Positions 25,141 to 35,345 of a stretch of DNA of 64,000 nt are shown here, piece by piece. The stretch spans positions 3,162,001 to 3,226,000 of the forward strand of contig OY970201.1 of NCBI GenBank assembly GCA_963708245.1, in the 5' to 3' direction. The DNA comes from CAVYXK01 sp963708245. Its GTDB lineage: Bacteria; Pseudomonadota; Alphaproteobacteria; Acetobacterales; Acetobacteraceae. The position numbers were made by a program, and so were the translations under genes. Every line of letters starts with the position of its first letter. The first letter of the stretch is position 1. Below the pieces are notes generated by a model. That model worked only from the letters and a program-made list of their open reading frames with translations. It had not been told where the DNA came from and did no database searches.

Positions 25141-25603
25141 CGAAGAACTCCTGCGGGACGCCGACTCGGCGCGCCGCTTCCAGCATACGCGCCCGCAACG
25201 CCTCGCGGGGGAACGGCACGACACGATAGGTCAGCTCGGCCTCCGCCACTGCTCTCCCTGCCGAGCAGAGCCGGCCGGCCATGACCGCATAGCCCGATCC
25301 GTCATGCACCAGCCGTGCCTCCGCCGCCAGGGCTTCGCCCGGCAGCACGAAGGCGCGCAGCTTCGCCTCGCGCACCTGGGCGAGGAACGGCATGCGCGCG
25401 AACCGCTGCATGGCGAGCAACAACCAGCCGCCGGTCTGCGCCATGGTCTCGATCATCAGCACGCCCGGCAGCAGGGGATAATCGGGAAAATGTCCTTCGA
25501 AGACGGGGCTGACATCGGGCACCGCGCAATCGGCGCGCACCAGCCCCGCTGCAGGATCGACCAGATCGACCCGGTCCACCATCTGGAAATATTCGAGCCG
25601 CAT
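25130..25603 (-). CDS. fabZXL: 3-hydroxyacyl-ACP dehydratase (FabZ-type)
   Basis: A 157-residue hot-dog dehydratase with the FabZ signature EGHFPDYPLLPGVLMIETMA: His38 and the acidic Glu52. It would dehydrate 3-hydroxyacyl-AcpXL during very-long-chain synthesis. It lies ten bases after acpXL, the second gene of the operon. The C-terminal extension REALRARMLEAARRVGVP is longer than in housekeeping FabZ, which fits a dedicated copy. Confidence 0.88.
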   Translation of the reverse strand: MRLEYFQMVDRVDLVDPAAGLVRADCAVPDVSPVFEGHFPDYPLLPGVLMIETMAQTGGWLLLAMQRFARMPFLAQVREAKLRAFVLPGEALAAEARLVHDGSGYAVMAGRLCSAGRAVAEAELTYRVVPFPREALRARMLEAARRVGVPQEFFDGA

Positions 25604-25613
25604 CCGGGCCGGA

Positions 25614-25895
25614 TCAGGCGGCCTTGCCGGCCACCAGCGTGTCGATGTTCTCGCAGAGGTCCTTCATGACGAAGTAGTGGTCGGAGGAGACCTTCCCCTC
25701 GTTCACATCCTGCGTCCATTGCTCGAGCGGCATCTTGATGCCGAACGCCTTGTCGATCGCGAACGCCACATCGAGGAAGTCGAGACTGTCGATACCGAGG
25801 TCATTGATCGCGTGACTGTTCGGGGTGATCTTCTCGCGTGGGATATCGCAGGTGTCGGAAATGATCCCGGCAACTGTGTCGAACGTGGACTCCAT
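25614..25895 (-). CDS. acpXL: AcpXL-type acyl carrier protein
   Basis: A 93-residue carrier protein with the phosphopantetheine site DLGIDSLDFLD (Ser37). The following FAIDKAFGIKMPLEQWTQ and VNEGKVSSDHYF are characteristic of AcpXL, the dedicated carrier for 27-hydroxyoctacosanoic acid in rhizobia, rather than the 78-residue housekeeping AcpP. It is the first gene of the six-gene operon and probably carries its promoter in the 80 bases upstream. Confidence 0.92.
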   Translation of the reverse strand: MESTFDTVAGIISDTCDIPREKITPNSHAINDLGIDSLDFLDVAFAIDKAFGIKMPLEQWTQDVNEGKVSSDHYFVMKDLCENIDTLVAGKAA

Positions 25896-25977
25896 CTACA
25901 GCCAGCCCCTGCTACCGGCCGGCACTAACCACAGGCCCCCTAGCGCCGCAAGGGAGGGGCAACAAAACCGGCATCGG

Positions 25978-26280
25978 CTACATCCAGTGGGCGGGGACCC
26001 AGCTCCATCCGGTGGAGGTCTGCTGCCAGTAGCCTGGCATGAACATGTTGCTATGGGTCCCTCGCGGGACGTAGGCACCCGGTTGCCAGGCATAGCCGGT
26101 ACCCGTCCAATTCCAGTGCCCGGGCTGCCAGATCAGTGGCACGTCAGTCACCGGCGGGTTGGGGATGACCTCTGCCTGGGGTGGGGGTGGCGGGACTGGC
26201 GGGGGAGGTGTGCCCGGTACGGCACAGCCGGCCAACAGGCCGGCGCCGAGCAGCGCGGTCGCAATGACGGAGCGTTTCAT
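25978..26280 (-). CDS. Small lipoprotein with WxxGxW-type repeats
   Basis: A 100-residue lipoprotein with lipobox LLAGC at residues 15-19, a Pro-rich linker (TPPPPVPPPPP) and three aromatic repeats: IWQPGHWNWTGTGYAWQPG, FMPGYWQQT and WSWVPAHW. This resembles the YXWGXW/BcpO family of envelope proteins of unknown function. It is likely anchored in the outer membrane. It lies alone between the lipid A operon and ispDF. Confidence 0.8.
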   Translation of the reverse strand: MKRSVIATALLGAGLLAGCAVPGTPPPPVPPPPPQAEVIPNPPVTDVPLIWQPGHWNWTGTGYAWQPGAYVPRGTHSNMFMPGYWQQTSTGWSWVPAHWM

Positions 26281-26371
26281 CTGACCTCTGGCCTCTTCTG
26301 GTCCATTCGGCTACGGAAGAGATGACTCCGGCCACCCGTCCTGTCCATTCCCGCACGCGCGAGCGCCCGTC

Positions 26372-27505
26372 CTAGGGCGGCAGCAGCACCGTTGCGACCG
26401 CCTGGGCGGCGATCCCCTCGTCTCGGCCGGTGAATCCAAGCCGCTCGGTTGTGGTGGCTTTGACCGAGACGCGGTCGGCGTCGGTGCGGAGGATCTCGGC
26501 CAGCCGCCGGCGCATCGCTTCGGCGTGCGGGGCGATTTTCGGGCGCTCGCAAATCAAAGTGACGTCCGCGTTGGCGAGCACCCCGCCGCGCCCGGCAATA
26601 CGTTCCGCGGCATGGGCAAGGAAGCGGGTGCTGTCGGCGTTCTTCCATGCCGCCTCACTTGGCGGAAAGTGGCGGCCGATATCGCCTTCGGCCAGCGCCC
26701 CGTAGATCGCGTCGCACAGCGCATGGATGCCGACATCGGCATCTGAATGTCCAACCAGTCCTTTGTCGTGCGGCACAAGCACGCCGCACAGCACCAGTGG
26801 GCGTCCCGCGGCCAGCGCGTGCACGTCAAAACCGGTGCCGACCCGAGGGACGAGGTGGGCGAGCAGCACCCGTTCCAGGCGCATCAGGTCCTCGGCGTAG
26901 GTCAGCTTGATGTTGTCGTCCGAGCCCGGGACGATGGCAACAGCCTGGCCGGCGGCTTCCAGCAGCGCCGCATCGTCGGTGGCCGGCGCGGTGCGGTGCG
27001 CCCGGTGGGCGGAGAGCAGGATGTCGAACCGGAAGGCTTGCGGCGTTTGGGCGCGGAACAGGCCCTCGCGTGGGACCGTCTCGACGATGCGGCCGTGCGG
27101 CGCCCGCTTCAGCGTGTCGGCGACCGGCATCGCCGGGATCGCGCCGGGGCTGTCCCGCACGGCGGCGAGCAGCGCCGGAATGGTGCCGGCCGGAATGAAT
27201 GGCCGTGCCGCGTCGTGCACCAGCACGATATCGGGCGCATGTGGCGCGAGTGCCTCCAGGCCGGCGCGCACGCTGTCCTGACGAGTGGCGCCGCCGGCAA
27301 CAGGAGGGAGATGCGCGATCCCGTCCAGCGCCTGCCCAATCCGCTCGGCATCGCCGACCGGCTGGAGCAACGCGACATGCGCAGCGAGCGCATGGGCGGC
27401 GTGGCGGATTACCGGGCGGCCGCTAAGGGTCGCGAACTGTTTGGGACTGTCGGCGCCGAACCGGCTGCCGGAGCCGGCCGCGACCAGAACTGCGGCGATG
27501 CGCAT
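26372..27505 (-). CDS. ispDF: Bifunctional IspDF of the MEP isoprenoid pathway
   Basis: A 377-residue fusion. The N-terminal half is IspD, MEP cytidylyltransferase: VLVAAGSGSRFGADSPKQF at 6-24 and VLVHDAARPF near residue 95. The C-terminal half is IspF, 2-C-methylerythritol 2,4-cyclodiphosphate synthase: RVGTGFDVHALAAGRP with zinc ligands, GLVGHSDADVGIHALCDAI and FTGRDEGIAAQAVATVLL. Fused IspDF is common in Alphaproteobacteria. The start at 27505 (MRIAAVLVAAG) is used; an upstream ATG at 27541 adds twelve basic residues. Confidence 0.93.
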   Translation of the reverse strand: MRIAAVLVAAGSGSRFGADSPKQFATLSGRPVIRHAAHALAAHVALLQPVGDAERIGQALDGIAHLPPVAGGATRQDSVRAGLEALAPHAPDIVLVHDAARPFIPAGTIPALLAAVRDSPGAIPAMPVADTLKRAPHGRIVETVPREGLFRAQTPQAFRFDILLSAHRAHRTAPATDDAALLEAAGQAVAIVPGSDDNIKLTYAEDLMRLERVLLAHLVPRVGTGFDVHALAAGRPLVLCGVLVPHDKGLVGHSDADVGIHALCDAIYGALAEGDIGRHFPPSEAAWKNADSTRFLAHAAERIAGRGGVLANADVTLICERPKIAPHAEAMRRRLAEILRTDADRVSVKATTTERLGFTGRDEGIAAQAVATVLLPP

Positions 27506-28786
27506 GCCGCTACGCTTGCGGCGCGTGGCCGGCGCCGTCAATCGAGGATTACGAGCGACCTGCCGCTTTGTCTCCCGGCAGCTCGGGCGTGTTGACCGGA
27601 TGTGGCGACGGCGCGAGAATCGGAACGGTCCTATTGCGCCTCGATCCGCACCGCACAGAGGGGCACCATGTCGTTGCGATCCGTCTTGAACATGCTCGCC
27701 GGCGGCATCCTGGCTGCCACCGTCGTCGTCCGGGTCGCCGCCGCCTCACCCTACAGCACGATCTATGCATTCGGCGACAGCCTGTCAGATGCGGGCAACA
27801 TTTACGTCGGAACCGGCGGCGCGCTGCCGCTCCCGCCGTATTCGGACGGACGGTTCACCAATGGTCCGGTCTGGGTGCAGGACCTGTCGCAGGCGCTTGG
27901 GCTGGGACCAGTGACGCCGAGTCTTCTCGGAGGCAACGATTTTGCGTTCGGAGGGGCGGAGACCGGCACAACTCTGGGGCACACCGCGACCACAATCGAT
28001 CTGCCCAGTCAGTTGAGCATGTTCGAGACGGCAGTTCCAACACCGCAACCGAACGCGCTCTACACGCTCTGGATCGGCTCTGAGGACGTATTCGACATCT
28101 TAGGCAGCACACTGAGCCCGGCGCTGAAGGCGATGGCGGGTATGCAGGCGATTCAGAATATAGACACGTTCGTCACCGGCATCGCGCTGCACGGCGCCCA
28201 CAACCTGCTGGTGCTGACGGTGCCGGATCTGGGGAAGACGCCGCGGATCACCAGCATGGGTCCTGGTCCCAGCCAGGCCGCTTCGCTCTTCACTCTTCAG
28301 TTCGATCAGACCTTGCTGGCAAGTCTGGTGCCGATCCAGCAGGCTTTCGATCTCAACCTGAGGACGGTTGATACCTTCTCGCTACTCGACGAGGCCATCG
28401 ACGATCCCGCCCAGTTTGGCTTCACCAATGTCACCGACCCGTGTTGGACGGGCAATTACTTTGGCCAGAACGGCACGCTCTGCGCGCCGACCATGGCTGC
28501 ACAGGACCAGTACCTGTTCTGGGACCAGCTTCATCCAACCGCGCGTGGTCACGCGCTGATAGCGGACGCGGCGCTGAATGCCATCCCGGAACCACCGGGC
28601 TGGATGGTGCTGGCGGCGGGTTTTTGCCTGATCGGCATGTTGAGATCCTGGGGGCATCCACTTGGCGCGAATGCCCGGACGGATTCATCCGCTGACTCAC
28701 CGGCTAGCGCATTGAGATTATTCCTCGATGCAAGGCAAGTTTCGTATAAGTCTTGCCCAAAACCGGGATGCCGCACGGGTGATCTC

Positions 28787-30049
<1,263 letters not shown>

Positions 30050-30053
<4 letters not shown>

Positions 30054-30157
30054 GGCTTGTTGTCCGGCGGGCGGATCATATCGAGGCAGGCCCAGACGTA
30101 CGCGATCGCCGCGGCAAATGCCACCGCAAGCATGGCCAGCATCAGAAGGTCGGACAT
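30050..30157 (-). CDS. kdpF: KdpF, small subunit of the potassium-transporting ATPase
   Basis: A 35-residue single-helix peptide: MSDLLMLAMLAVAFAAAIAY then VWACLDMIRPPDNKP. Helix plus charged tail and its place directly before kdpA, with an ATGA overlap, identify KdpF, which stabilises the KdpABC complex. With kdpA broken and kdpBC missing it is a leftover with no partner. Confidence 0.75.
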
Positions 30158-30417
30158 CGGCTGATGCGCACGAATGGGCCGAAGCTTGGGATCTCGCCGG
30201 CGACAAGCGCGCAGTCGCCGCTTTCGTGTATGCGTACCGCGGAGAACCCGCAGATCCTGAGTAGATCTGTGGCGGCTGGCGCCAGGCGCCGCGTGGGATC
30301 AGCCGCGATAGCGGCAGCCAGTGCCTGACGAGCAAGGGTAATGGCCGCCGCTATGCAGTCGAGACTGCCCGTTTCAGTCACGATGCTCAGATCGGCGGTC
30401 GTGCGTTCCCGGGGCAT
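30142..30417 (-). CDS. Uncharacterised 91-residue frame, possibly a gene fragment
   Basis: The product begins MPRERTTADLSIVTETGS and continues IAAAITLARQALAAAIAADP, RRLAPAATDLLRICGFSAV and ALVAGEIPSFGPF. It overlaps the start of kdpF by 16 bases. The helical middle and strand-like end recall the tail of a methyltransferase-like fold, and the bases upstream in another frame read GHVLMIGPGARDIMCALLRK, which could be its nucleotide-binding start, so it may be a frameshifted remnant. I cannot assign it. Confidence 0.3.
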   Translation of the reverse strand: MPRERTTADLSIVTETGSLDCIAAAITLARQALAAAIAADPTRRLAPAATDLLRICGFSAVRIHESGDCALVAGEIPSFGPFVRISRCPTF

Positions 30418-30855
30418 TTTGTCGCGCAGCAGGGGCCTTTTGCAGCCCTCTTACGCAGCAGCGCACACATGATGTCACGCGCGCCGGGACCGATCATCAG
30501 CACATGCCCGTCCCCCCAGCTTCCCGGCGAGTTGCAGCAGCAAAGCACCCGGCCTGACAGGCACCGTCTGCGGGATCTGGTATGGTCGCGGCCTTGCGTC
30601 GCCGCGGACAACGCGGTTCGCGCGGCGGCTTTCAGCCGACGGCTGCCGCGAGGGCGATATCCGGTTGTCTCTACCCGTGAGTGAGCCAAGCATCGCCGTA
30701 TAGGATGGCGACCGTGGGTATAATTTCGATTACGGCCATGAGCCTTCGGAATAGCAAGAACATAGATCCCGAGAGCGGTTCGCAGCGGAACGTTCCAGTC
30801 GGTGGGCCTGCCTGCCATGAGCGCCGGCACCTTATAGGCAATACAACCTGTGGAG
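30418..30855. other. Degenerate stretch without a supported gene
   Basis: Several minus-strand frames are open but none has a ribosome site or a continuous recognisable fold. The part at 30420-30500 may be the shifted start of the fragment at 30142-30417. Confidence 0.35.
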
Positions 30856-31509
30856 TCAGGCCTGCATGGACGGGCACGCGCTGGCCTGCTGCTCGGTAAC
30901 CGGGATAGCAACCTCGAAATGACCGGTGAACGGAAGAATTGAAATAGGTGCCTGCAGGCGCACCATTGGCTTGCCCGTGGCTATCCACGGGGTGGTCGCA
31001 ATGGAGTCGAGGATTGTCGCTGCTCCGCGTTCGATGGAAGATGTGGTGGCTCGTCCAGTAAGGCGCACAACAGCTACCGTTTCGGACGCCACCGGCTGAA
31101 CCCTGACCCGACCGCCGCGAGACGCTGGCGACATGATACCACTGTCGGGCCCGCTCAGGCCGATGCGCACCAACCATCGGCCGGGCGTCTCTTCAGATTG
31201 TATCAACGGTCGGCACAGACGAAGTTAAATCCCACTGCGATAGTTCCTGCACAGAAATTGGCGCAGACGGCAAAGGGCGGTGGCCATGGCCTGCTCGCGC
31301 TCACCTTTGACGCGGGTCTGCGCCGAAAAACCCCCCTCTGTCTGTCTGATCTCCGTGGGGCCAAAACGAGCGACGACAAGCTCGTTCGCCGCATCGCTGA
31401 ACCGAAGAATGAGCCAACGGTCGGGAACCAGGCTCGGCAAGCGCGCCAGCAACGGCGTGACGTAATTCGTACCTAGGTGCGGCTTCGATGCGACGGTCAA
31501 GGTGGCCAT
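30856..31509 (-). pseudogene. SOUL-type heme-binding protein, frameshifted
   Basis: Two frames join to make one SOUL-like protein. The first (31509 to about 31225) reads ELVVARFGPTEIRQTEGG then GEREQAMATALCRLRQFLCR, the RxYxP-type start and the GFRxLAxYI helix of the family. The second (about 31206 to 30856) has GRWLVRIGLSG, VRVQPVASETVAVVRLTGRA and FEVAIPV, matching the second half. The shift lies near 31210-31225. Family members bind heme or porphyrin; this copy is probably dead. Confidence 0.55.
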
Positions 31510-31962
31510 TCTATAGCACGCTCATGCCAGGGAGGCGCCAGGACGATATACGGTTCTCGTGTCCCGCGCGATCGGCAAGACGTTCGCCTTCCTGGTGGTT
31601 GATGCGGCGGGCAACAGGGTGGGGCGAAAGGACGCTGGACACGAACACCACCGGGGGAGCGAACGCACGGCAGGATCTGATGGCGGGGCGGACCAATCGT
31701 TCATGACGCGCCGGAATAATCGTTTGTCGGGCATATAAAATCGATAAGGCTTATCAGCACACAAAATAATGGGCGACGTTCGATGTTGCTCTATATGTCG
31801 CGACTATGCTGATGGCGCCAATTCGATATGAGATTTATATGCAGCGACGACCCGACAGATAAATCCCGTCAGCAGCTCTGGATTGCGCTGGAGCCAGAAC
31901 TGGTTCCTTGCGATGTGACGTTGCGACGACCAGACAAAGGCTGGCGCGAAGCGGATGCGTTG
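31510..31962. other. Gene-free stretch before MITE-like copy 2
   Basis: No supported gene. The segment 31730-31830 is AT-rich compared with its surroundings. The AT-rich part may reflect acquired DNA. Confidence 0.35.
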
Positions 31963-32073
31963 ATACCAGGAGCCTTTGATGTTGACCCTTGCATGGCGAA
32001 AGGCGGCGGAATGCGCTTCGCTTTTCCGCCCTACCGGAGCGCATGGCGAGTCAAATACAGGGGCGGTTGGTAT
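31963..32073. repeat. 111-bp MITE-like dispersed repeat, copy 2
   Basis: The same length as copy 1 at 18806 and identical over most of its span; differences are near the left end (ATACCAGGAGCC) and in a short stretch before GGGGCGG. The REP-like core GGCGGAATGCGCTTCGC is unchanged. It lies 50 bases past the end of the channel-receptor gene. Confidence 0.8.
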
Positions 32074-32123
32074 GAGAGCCGCTGTGTCCTGAGCGTCCGA
32101 GCTAGGCGGACAACTCGCGTGCG

Positions 32124-34496
32124 CTACCAACGCGCGTAAGCCAGCCACGCCGCCGCGATCATGGCAGCGACTCCGGTCGCGAAGAGATACCGGCTGGAGC
32201 GCTCGACAGCGAGAGCCGCCGGCTGGCGTCCCGCCTCTCGCAGGTGCTCCGCCGCGAGCACTGAGACGATGCTCAGCAGGCACAAAACGAAGAACACATA
32301 GAACCCGTACTCGATGGCAATGATGTAGCCGACATTGCCCAGTTGCGCGTTGATCGAGGAGAGCAGCACCGCACCTGACAACGCGCCGGTTACTACGACA
32401 GCAACCTTCTCCTGGACGTGAGCGGCCGGGAAATGCAGCGAGGCGTACATGATTAGCGCCATCAGCCCGAGCGGTAGGAGGGTTTTAGCGATCGTGGCGA
32501 GAACCCGACGACGCAGCTCAACGGTCATTTTAAATCCGGACAGCTCGCGGACGCGTTCGAGGCCGACCAGCCTTGGATCGCCGAGCGCCGATTGGGTGAC
32601 AAGGTTATCGCGCTCCTCGCTTGCGCGCATCGGTTCCCATTGAGTGAGGTTGCGAAAGGCGTCCGGCGCGACGTTGCTGGCGAACGGGTCCGGTTGCTCC
32701 GCCTTGGCCGCTGGCTTTGTGCCCTCGGCGGCGAACTCCGCAGTTGAGGTCGCGGCGGCAAACGCGGCCCCGGGACCCGACCCGACGCGCGTAGCTCGTC
32801 CTGGCGGCGTCCAGACCGGCGCGCCGGACGACAGCCTGTCCTGGACGTAAATAATGCGATCCGAGGCGGCGTGGGTGTTGAAAAACCGCATGACCAGGGT
32901 TTGCCGATCCGCGGGATATCGGCGCAAATTAAAGTCGTTCTTGAAGTCGCCGGTTACCTGCCAAAGCCGATACGTCGTGCCGTCGTCAAGCTCACTTCCG
33001 GCCGCCGGGCGCTGCGCATCGAAGCTGCCGCGGATCAGTGTTGGGAATCTGATGTCGGTCGGGTCCGCGCCAACCGCGCCGGAACCATGCGCGAAGCGCA
33101 TCCACAGGTAAAAGTCGGCTGTGAAGCTCGACTGATCAATCTCCAGCCGTGGGATCTCGTTGAGGAATATGCCGGTATAGACGACCTGCTGATGGCGCAC
33201 GAAGCGGCCGGGGCCGATTTCCACCACAGCCTTCGATGCAATCTCTGCGGCGTCCGGGTGGCTCACTGGAACGAGCTGCACCGGAGCCGACACGAACACT
33301 CCGTCCTGGAAGCGGCCCATTCTGATCGCCTGCCGGCGGCCTCGCTCAGGGGTGAACCACAGCGGGCCATTGAGGCCCGCGATGCCGTTCGCCCGGCCAT
33401 CGAGCGACAGGAGATAGGCGCGAATCGCTTCGCGGCGCTGGCGGAGATCCGACGCGGTGCCAGGTGCGGTCAACGTGGCGCGCACCGCCGCCAGAGCGAG
33501 ACGGGCCCCTTCGTAACCCTGCGCCGCCCAAAGGGTCGGCTCACGGCCAAAGCGGGCGCGGAAGCGGTCGGCAAATGCGAGGGTCTCGGCGTTGGCGCTG
33601 TCGAAGATGACCGGCGACGCCGCGTAGACCCCATTGGTGAAAAACCCCGGCGTTTGGCGTTCCTCCGGTTGGTCGGCGAACAGGGTGCTGAACGCGTCGC
33701 CAGCTATGTCGAGGGTGCCGAGGACAGGTCCTCGAGCTCCCTGGCGCCGCAGAATCATGAGGATCGGCACCGCCTCCTTATCGTAGGCGCAGAGGATGAT
33801 CGCCGGGTTTCCCGGATCGCCAGCGGCGACACGCGCCTCCTGCTCTGATTCCGTGACGGTCGTGAAGGAGCGATAGTCGGCTGCGATCCCCAGCCGGTCG
33901 GCAGCGCGCCTGAATCCGTCCGCCACCGCGCGCCCATGGCCGTCATCCTTGACGAGCACAACCGCTCGGGTGCCGCCCAGCGTGTAGCGAAGGTAGCTGG
34001 CCAGCATCTCGCCTTGGTCGCTGGTGCTGAAGATGGCCCGGAAGAACGTCGGGGGCTTGGTGACGTCATCGCCGGTGGTGGTCGCGCCGATCGCGACGAT
34101 GCCGGCGTCGGCGTAGATCTGGCCGGTTTGCAAGGCCATCAGCGTCGTGGCGGGCCCGAGGACCAGAAGCGCGTCGCTCGCGCCGATCTCGTGCGCGAGC
34201 TTCTTGCCCATCTCGGTGTCGCTGGTGTCGTCATGGATCGAGAGCTCGACGGTCGGCCCGCCGCCGACCGCATTGGCCTCCTCGACCGCGAGGCGGACAC
34301 CGTCGAGAGCGGGGATCCCGATCGACGCATTGGCGCCCGTGAGCGAGAAGGCAACGGCAATCTTTGCCGTCTGCGTCTGCGCGCTGGCGAGTGGCGCGGC
34401 AACGGCGAGCATAACGCAAACGCCGGCTGCGACAAGCAAGTGTAAAAGGTGCGGCAGGGCTCGCTCGCAGCGAGCTTTCATTCCTGGCCGAAGCAT
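32124..34496 (-). CDS. Periplasmic-binding-protein/pentameric ligand-gated ion channel fusion receptor
   Basis: A 790-residue protein. Residues 1-40 are a Sec signal (ending PLASAQ). Residues 41-415 are a type I periplasmic binding protein of the LivJ branch (KIAVAFSLTGANASIGIPAL, ALLVLGPATTLMALQTGQIY, AQGYEGARLALAAV). Residues about 435-655 are a Cys-loop-type extracellular domain: VYTGIFLNEIPRLEIDQ, SFTADFYLWMRF and the Pro-loop DFKNDFNLRRYPADRQTLVM, interrupted by an Ala/Pro-rich insert at 555-640. Four helices follow: TM1 664-688, TM2 694-716 (EKVAVVVTGALSGAVLLSS), TM3 723-748 and TM4 768-787. Binding of a small ligand to the binding-protein domain probably gates a pentameric pore in the inner membrane. 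Such binding-protein-fused channels have been noted in genome surveys; ligand and ion selectivity are unknown. Automatic annotation would see only the binding protein. Confidence 0.85.
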   Translation of the reverse strand: MLRPGMKARCERALPHLLHLLVAAGVCVMLAVAAPLASAQTQTAKIAVAFSLTGANASIGIPALDGVRLAVEEANAVGGGPTVELSIHDDTSDTEMGKKLAHEIGASDALLVLGPATTLMALQTGQIYADAGIVAIGATTTGDDVTKPPTFFRAIFSTSDQGEMLASYLRYTLGGTRAVVLVKDDGHGRAVADGFRRAADRLGIAADYRSFTTVTESEQEARVAAGDPGNPAIILCAYDKEAVPILMILRRQGARGPVLGTLDIAGDAFSTLFADQPEERQTPGFFTNGVYAASPVIFDSANAETLAFADRFRARFGREPTLWAAQGYEGARLALAAVRATLTAPGTASDLRQRREAIRAYLLSLDGRANGIAGLNGPLWFTPERGRRQAIRMGRFQDGVFVSAPVQLVPVSHPDAAEIASKAVVEIGPGRFVRHQQVVYTGIFLNEIPRLEIDQSSFTADFYLWMRFAHGSGAVGADPTDIRFPTLIRGSFDAQRPAAGSELDDGTTYRLWQVTGDFKNDFNLRRYPADRQTLVMRFFNTHAASDRIIYVQDRLSSGAPVWTPPGRATRVGSGPGAAFAAATSTAEFAAEGTKPAAKAEQPDPFASNVAPDAFRNLTQWEPMRASEERDNLVTQSALGDPRLVGLERVRELSGFKMTVELRRRVLATIAKTLLPLGLMALIMYASLHFPAAHVQEKVAVVVTGALSGAVLLSSINAQLGNVGYIIAIEYGFYVFFVLCLLSIVSVLAAEHLREAGRQPAALAVERSSRYLFATGVAAMIAAAWLAYARW

Positions 34497-34859
34497 CGAC
34501 CGCCCCTGCCCCTAGAGTGCTGATTTTGGAAAGAATTTAGCGCTCAGCTTCCGGGACGGCCACGGGAATCCTTCCGCCTGATCATGTCACTTTCGGGTCA
34601 CCCGCCGAGCCGACTAATGATCTCCCCAAACTGGGTAAGGGTATAGCGACATTCACGCTGCGGGGCACCCAGCGTGATGTCGTTACGGTCGCTACAGAAT
34701 TATGAAGCAGGCATCAAGCGGGGCCCGAACTCCGGCGCGCCGCAACGGATTCCTGCTTGCGCATTGCTTGTGTAGAAACGGTAGGGCGGCAGTCGCCGTT
34801 GCTTTGCTGATCGCGGAGATCCGTCCTGGCGCGTTATGAAATGCTACGCCCGCGTGGCC
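34497..34859. other. Gene-free stretch between channel-receptor and rppH
   Basis: No gene is supported on either strand. The minus strand part next to 34496 must carry the promoter of the channel-receptor. I saw no convincing sigma-70 box pair. Confidence 0.4.
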
Positions 34860-35345
34860 TCATGGCCTGGCATAACGCGCGAAGGCCAGCGCCAGCGCTT
34901 CGTAGATCGGGCGCTTGAAATCGACCGCGAGCGCCGGCAGCTCGTCCAGGTCCGCCCAGTGCCACGCATCGAATTCCGGATGCGGATCGAGATCCAGCCT
35001 GATGTCCGAATCCGACCCGGTGAACCGCAACGCGAACCAGCGCTGTCGCTGACCCCGATACCGTCCGCGAAGCGCCACGCCAACGAGGCTTGGCGGCAGA
35101 TCATAGGTCAGCCAGCCCGGATACTCGCCGATGATCTCGGCGCGGTCGGTGCCGATCTCCTCGGCCAGTTCCCGCAGCACCGCTGTGCGCGGATCCTCGT
35201 CGGGGTCGATCCCGCCCTGGGGAAGCTGCCATCCGCCGGCTTCGCTCTCGGCATTGGGAAAATCTGCGCGGCGGGCGACGAACACCTTGCCGTCCCGGTT
35301 GAACAGCACGGCACCGACATTCGGCCGATACGGCAGCTCGCTCAC
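34860..35345 (-). CDS. rppH: RNA pyrophosphohydrolase (Nudix hydrolase)
   Basis: A 161-residue Nudix enzyme that removes pyrophosphate from 5'-triphosphate RNA and so starts mRNA decay. The Nudix box is GGIDPDEDPRTAVLRELAEE then IGT (residues 44-66). The start YRPNVGAVLFNRDGKVFVAR and QRWFALRF are typical of RppH/NudH. It overlaps the upstream polysaccharide-deacetylase gene by ATGA and ends the minus-strand run that begins with gpmI. Confidence 0.92.
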   Translation of the reverse strand: MSELPYRPNVGAVLFNRDGKVFVARRADFPNAESEAGGWQLPQGGIDPDEDPRTAVLRELAEEIGTDRAEIIGEYPGWLTYDLPPSLVGVALRGRYRGQRQRWFALRFTGSDSDIRLDLDPHPEFDAWHWADLDELPALAVDFKRPIYEALALAFARYARP

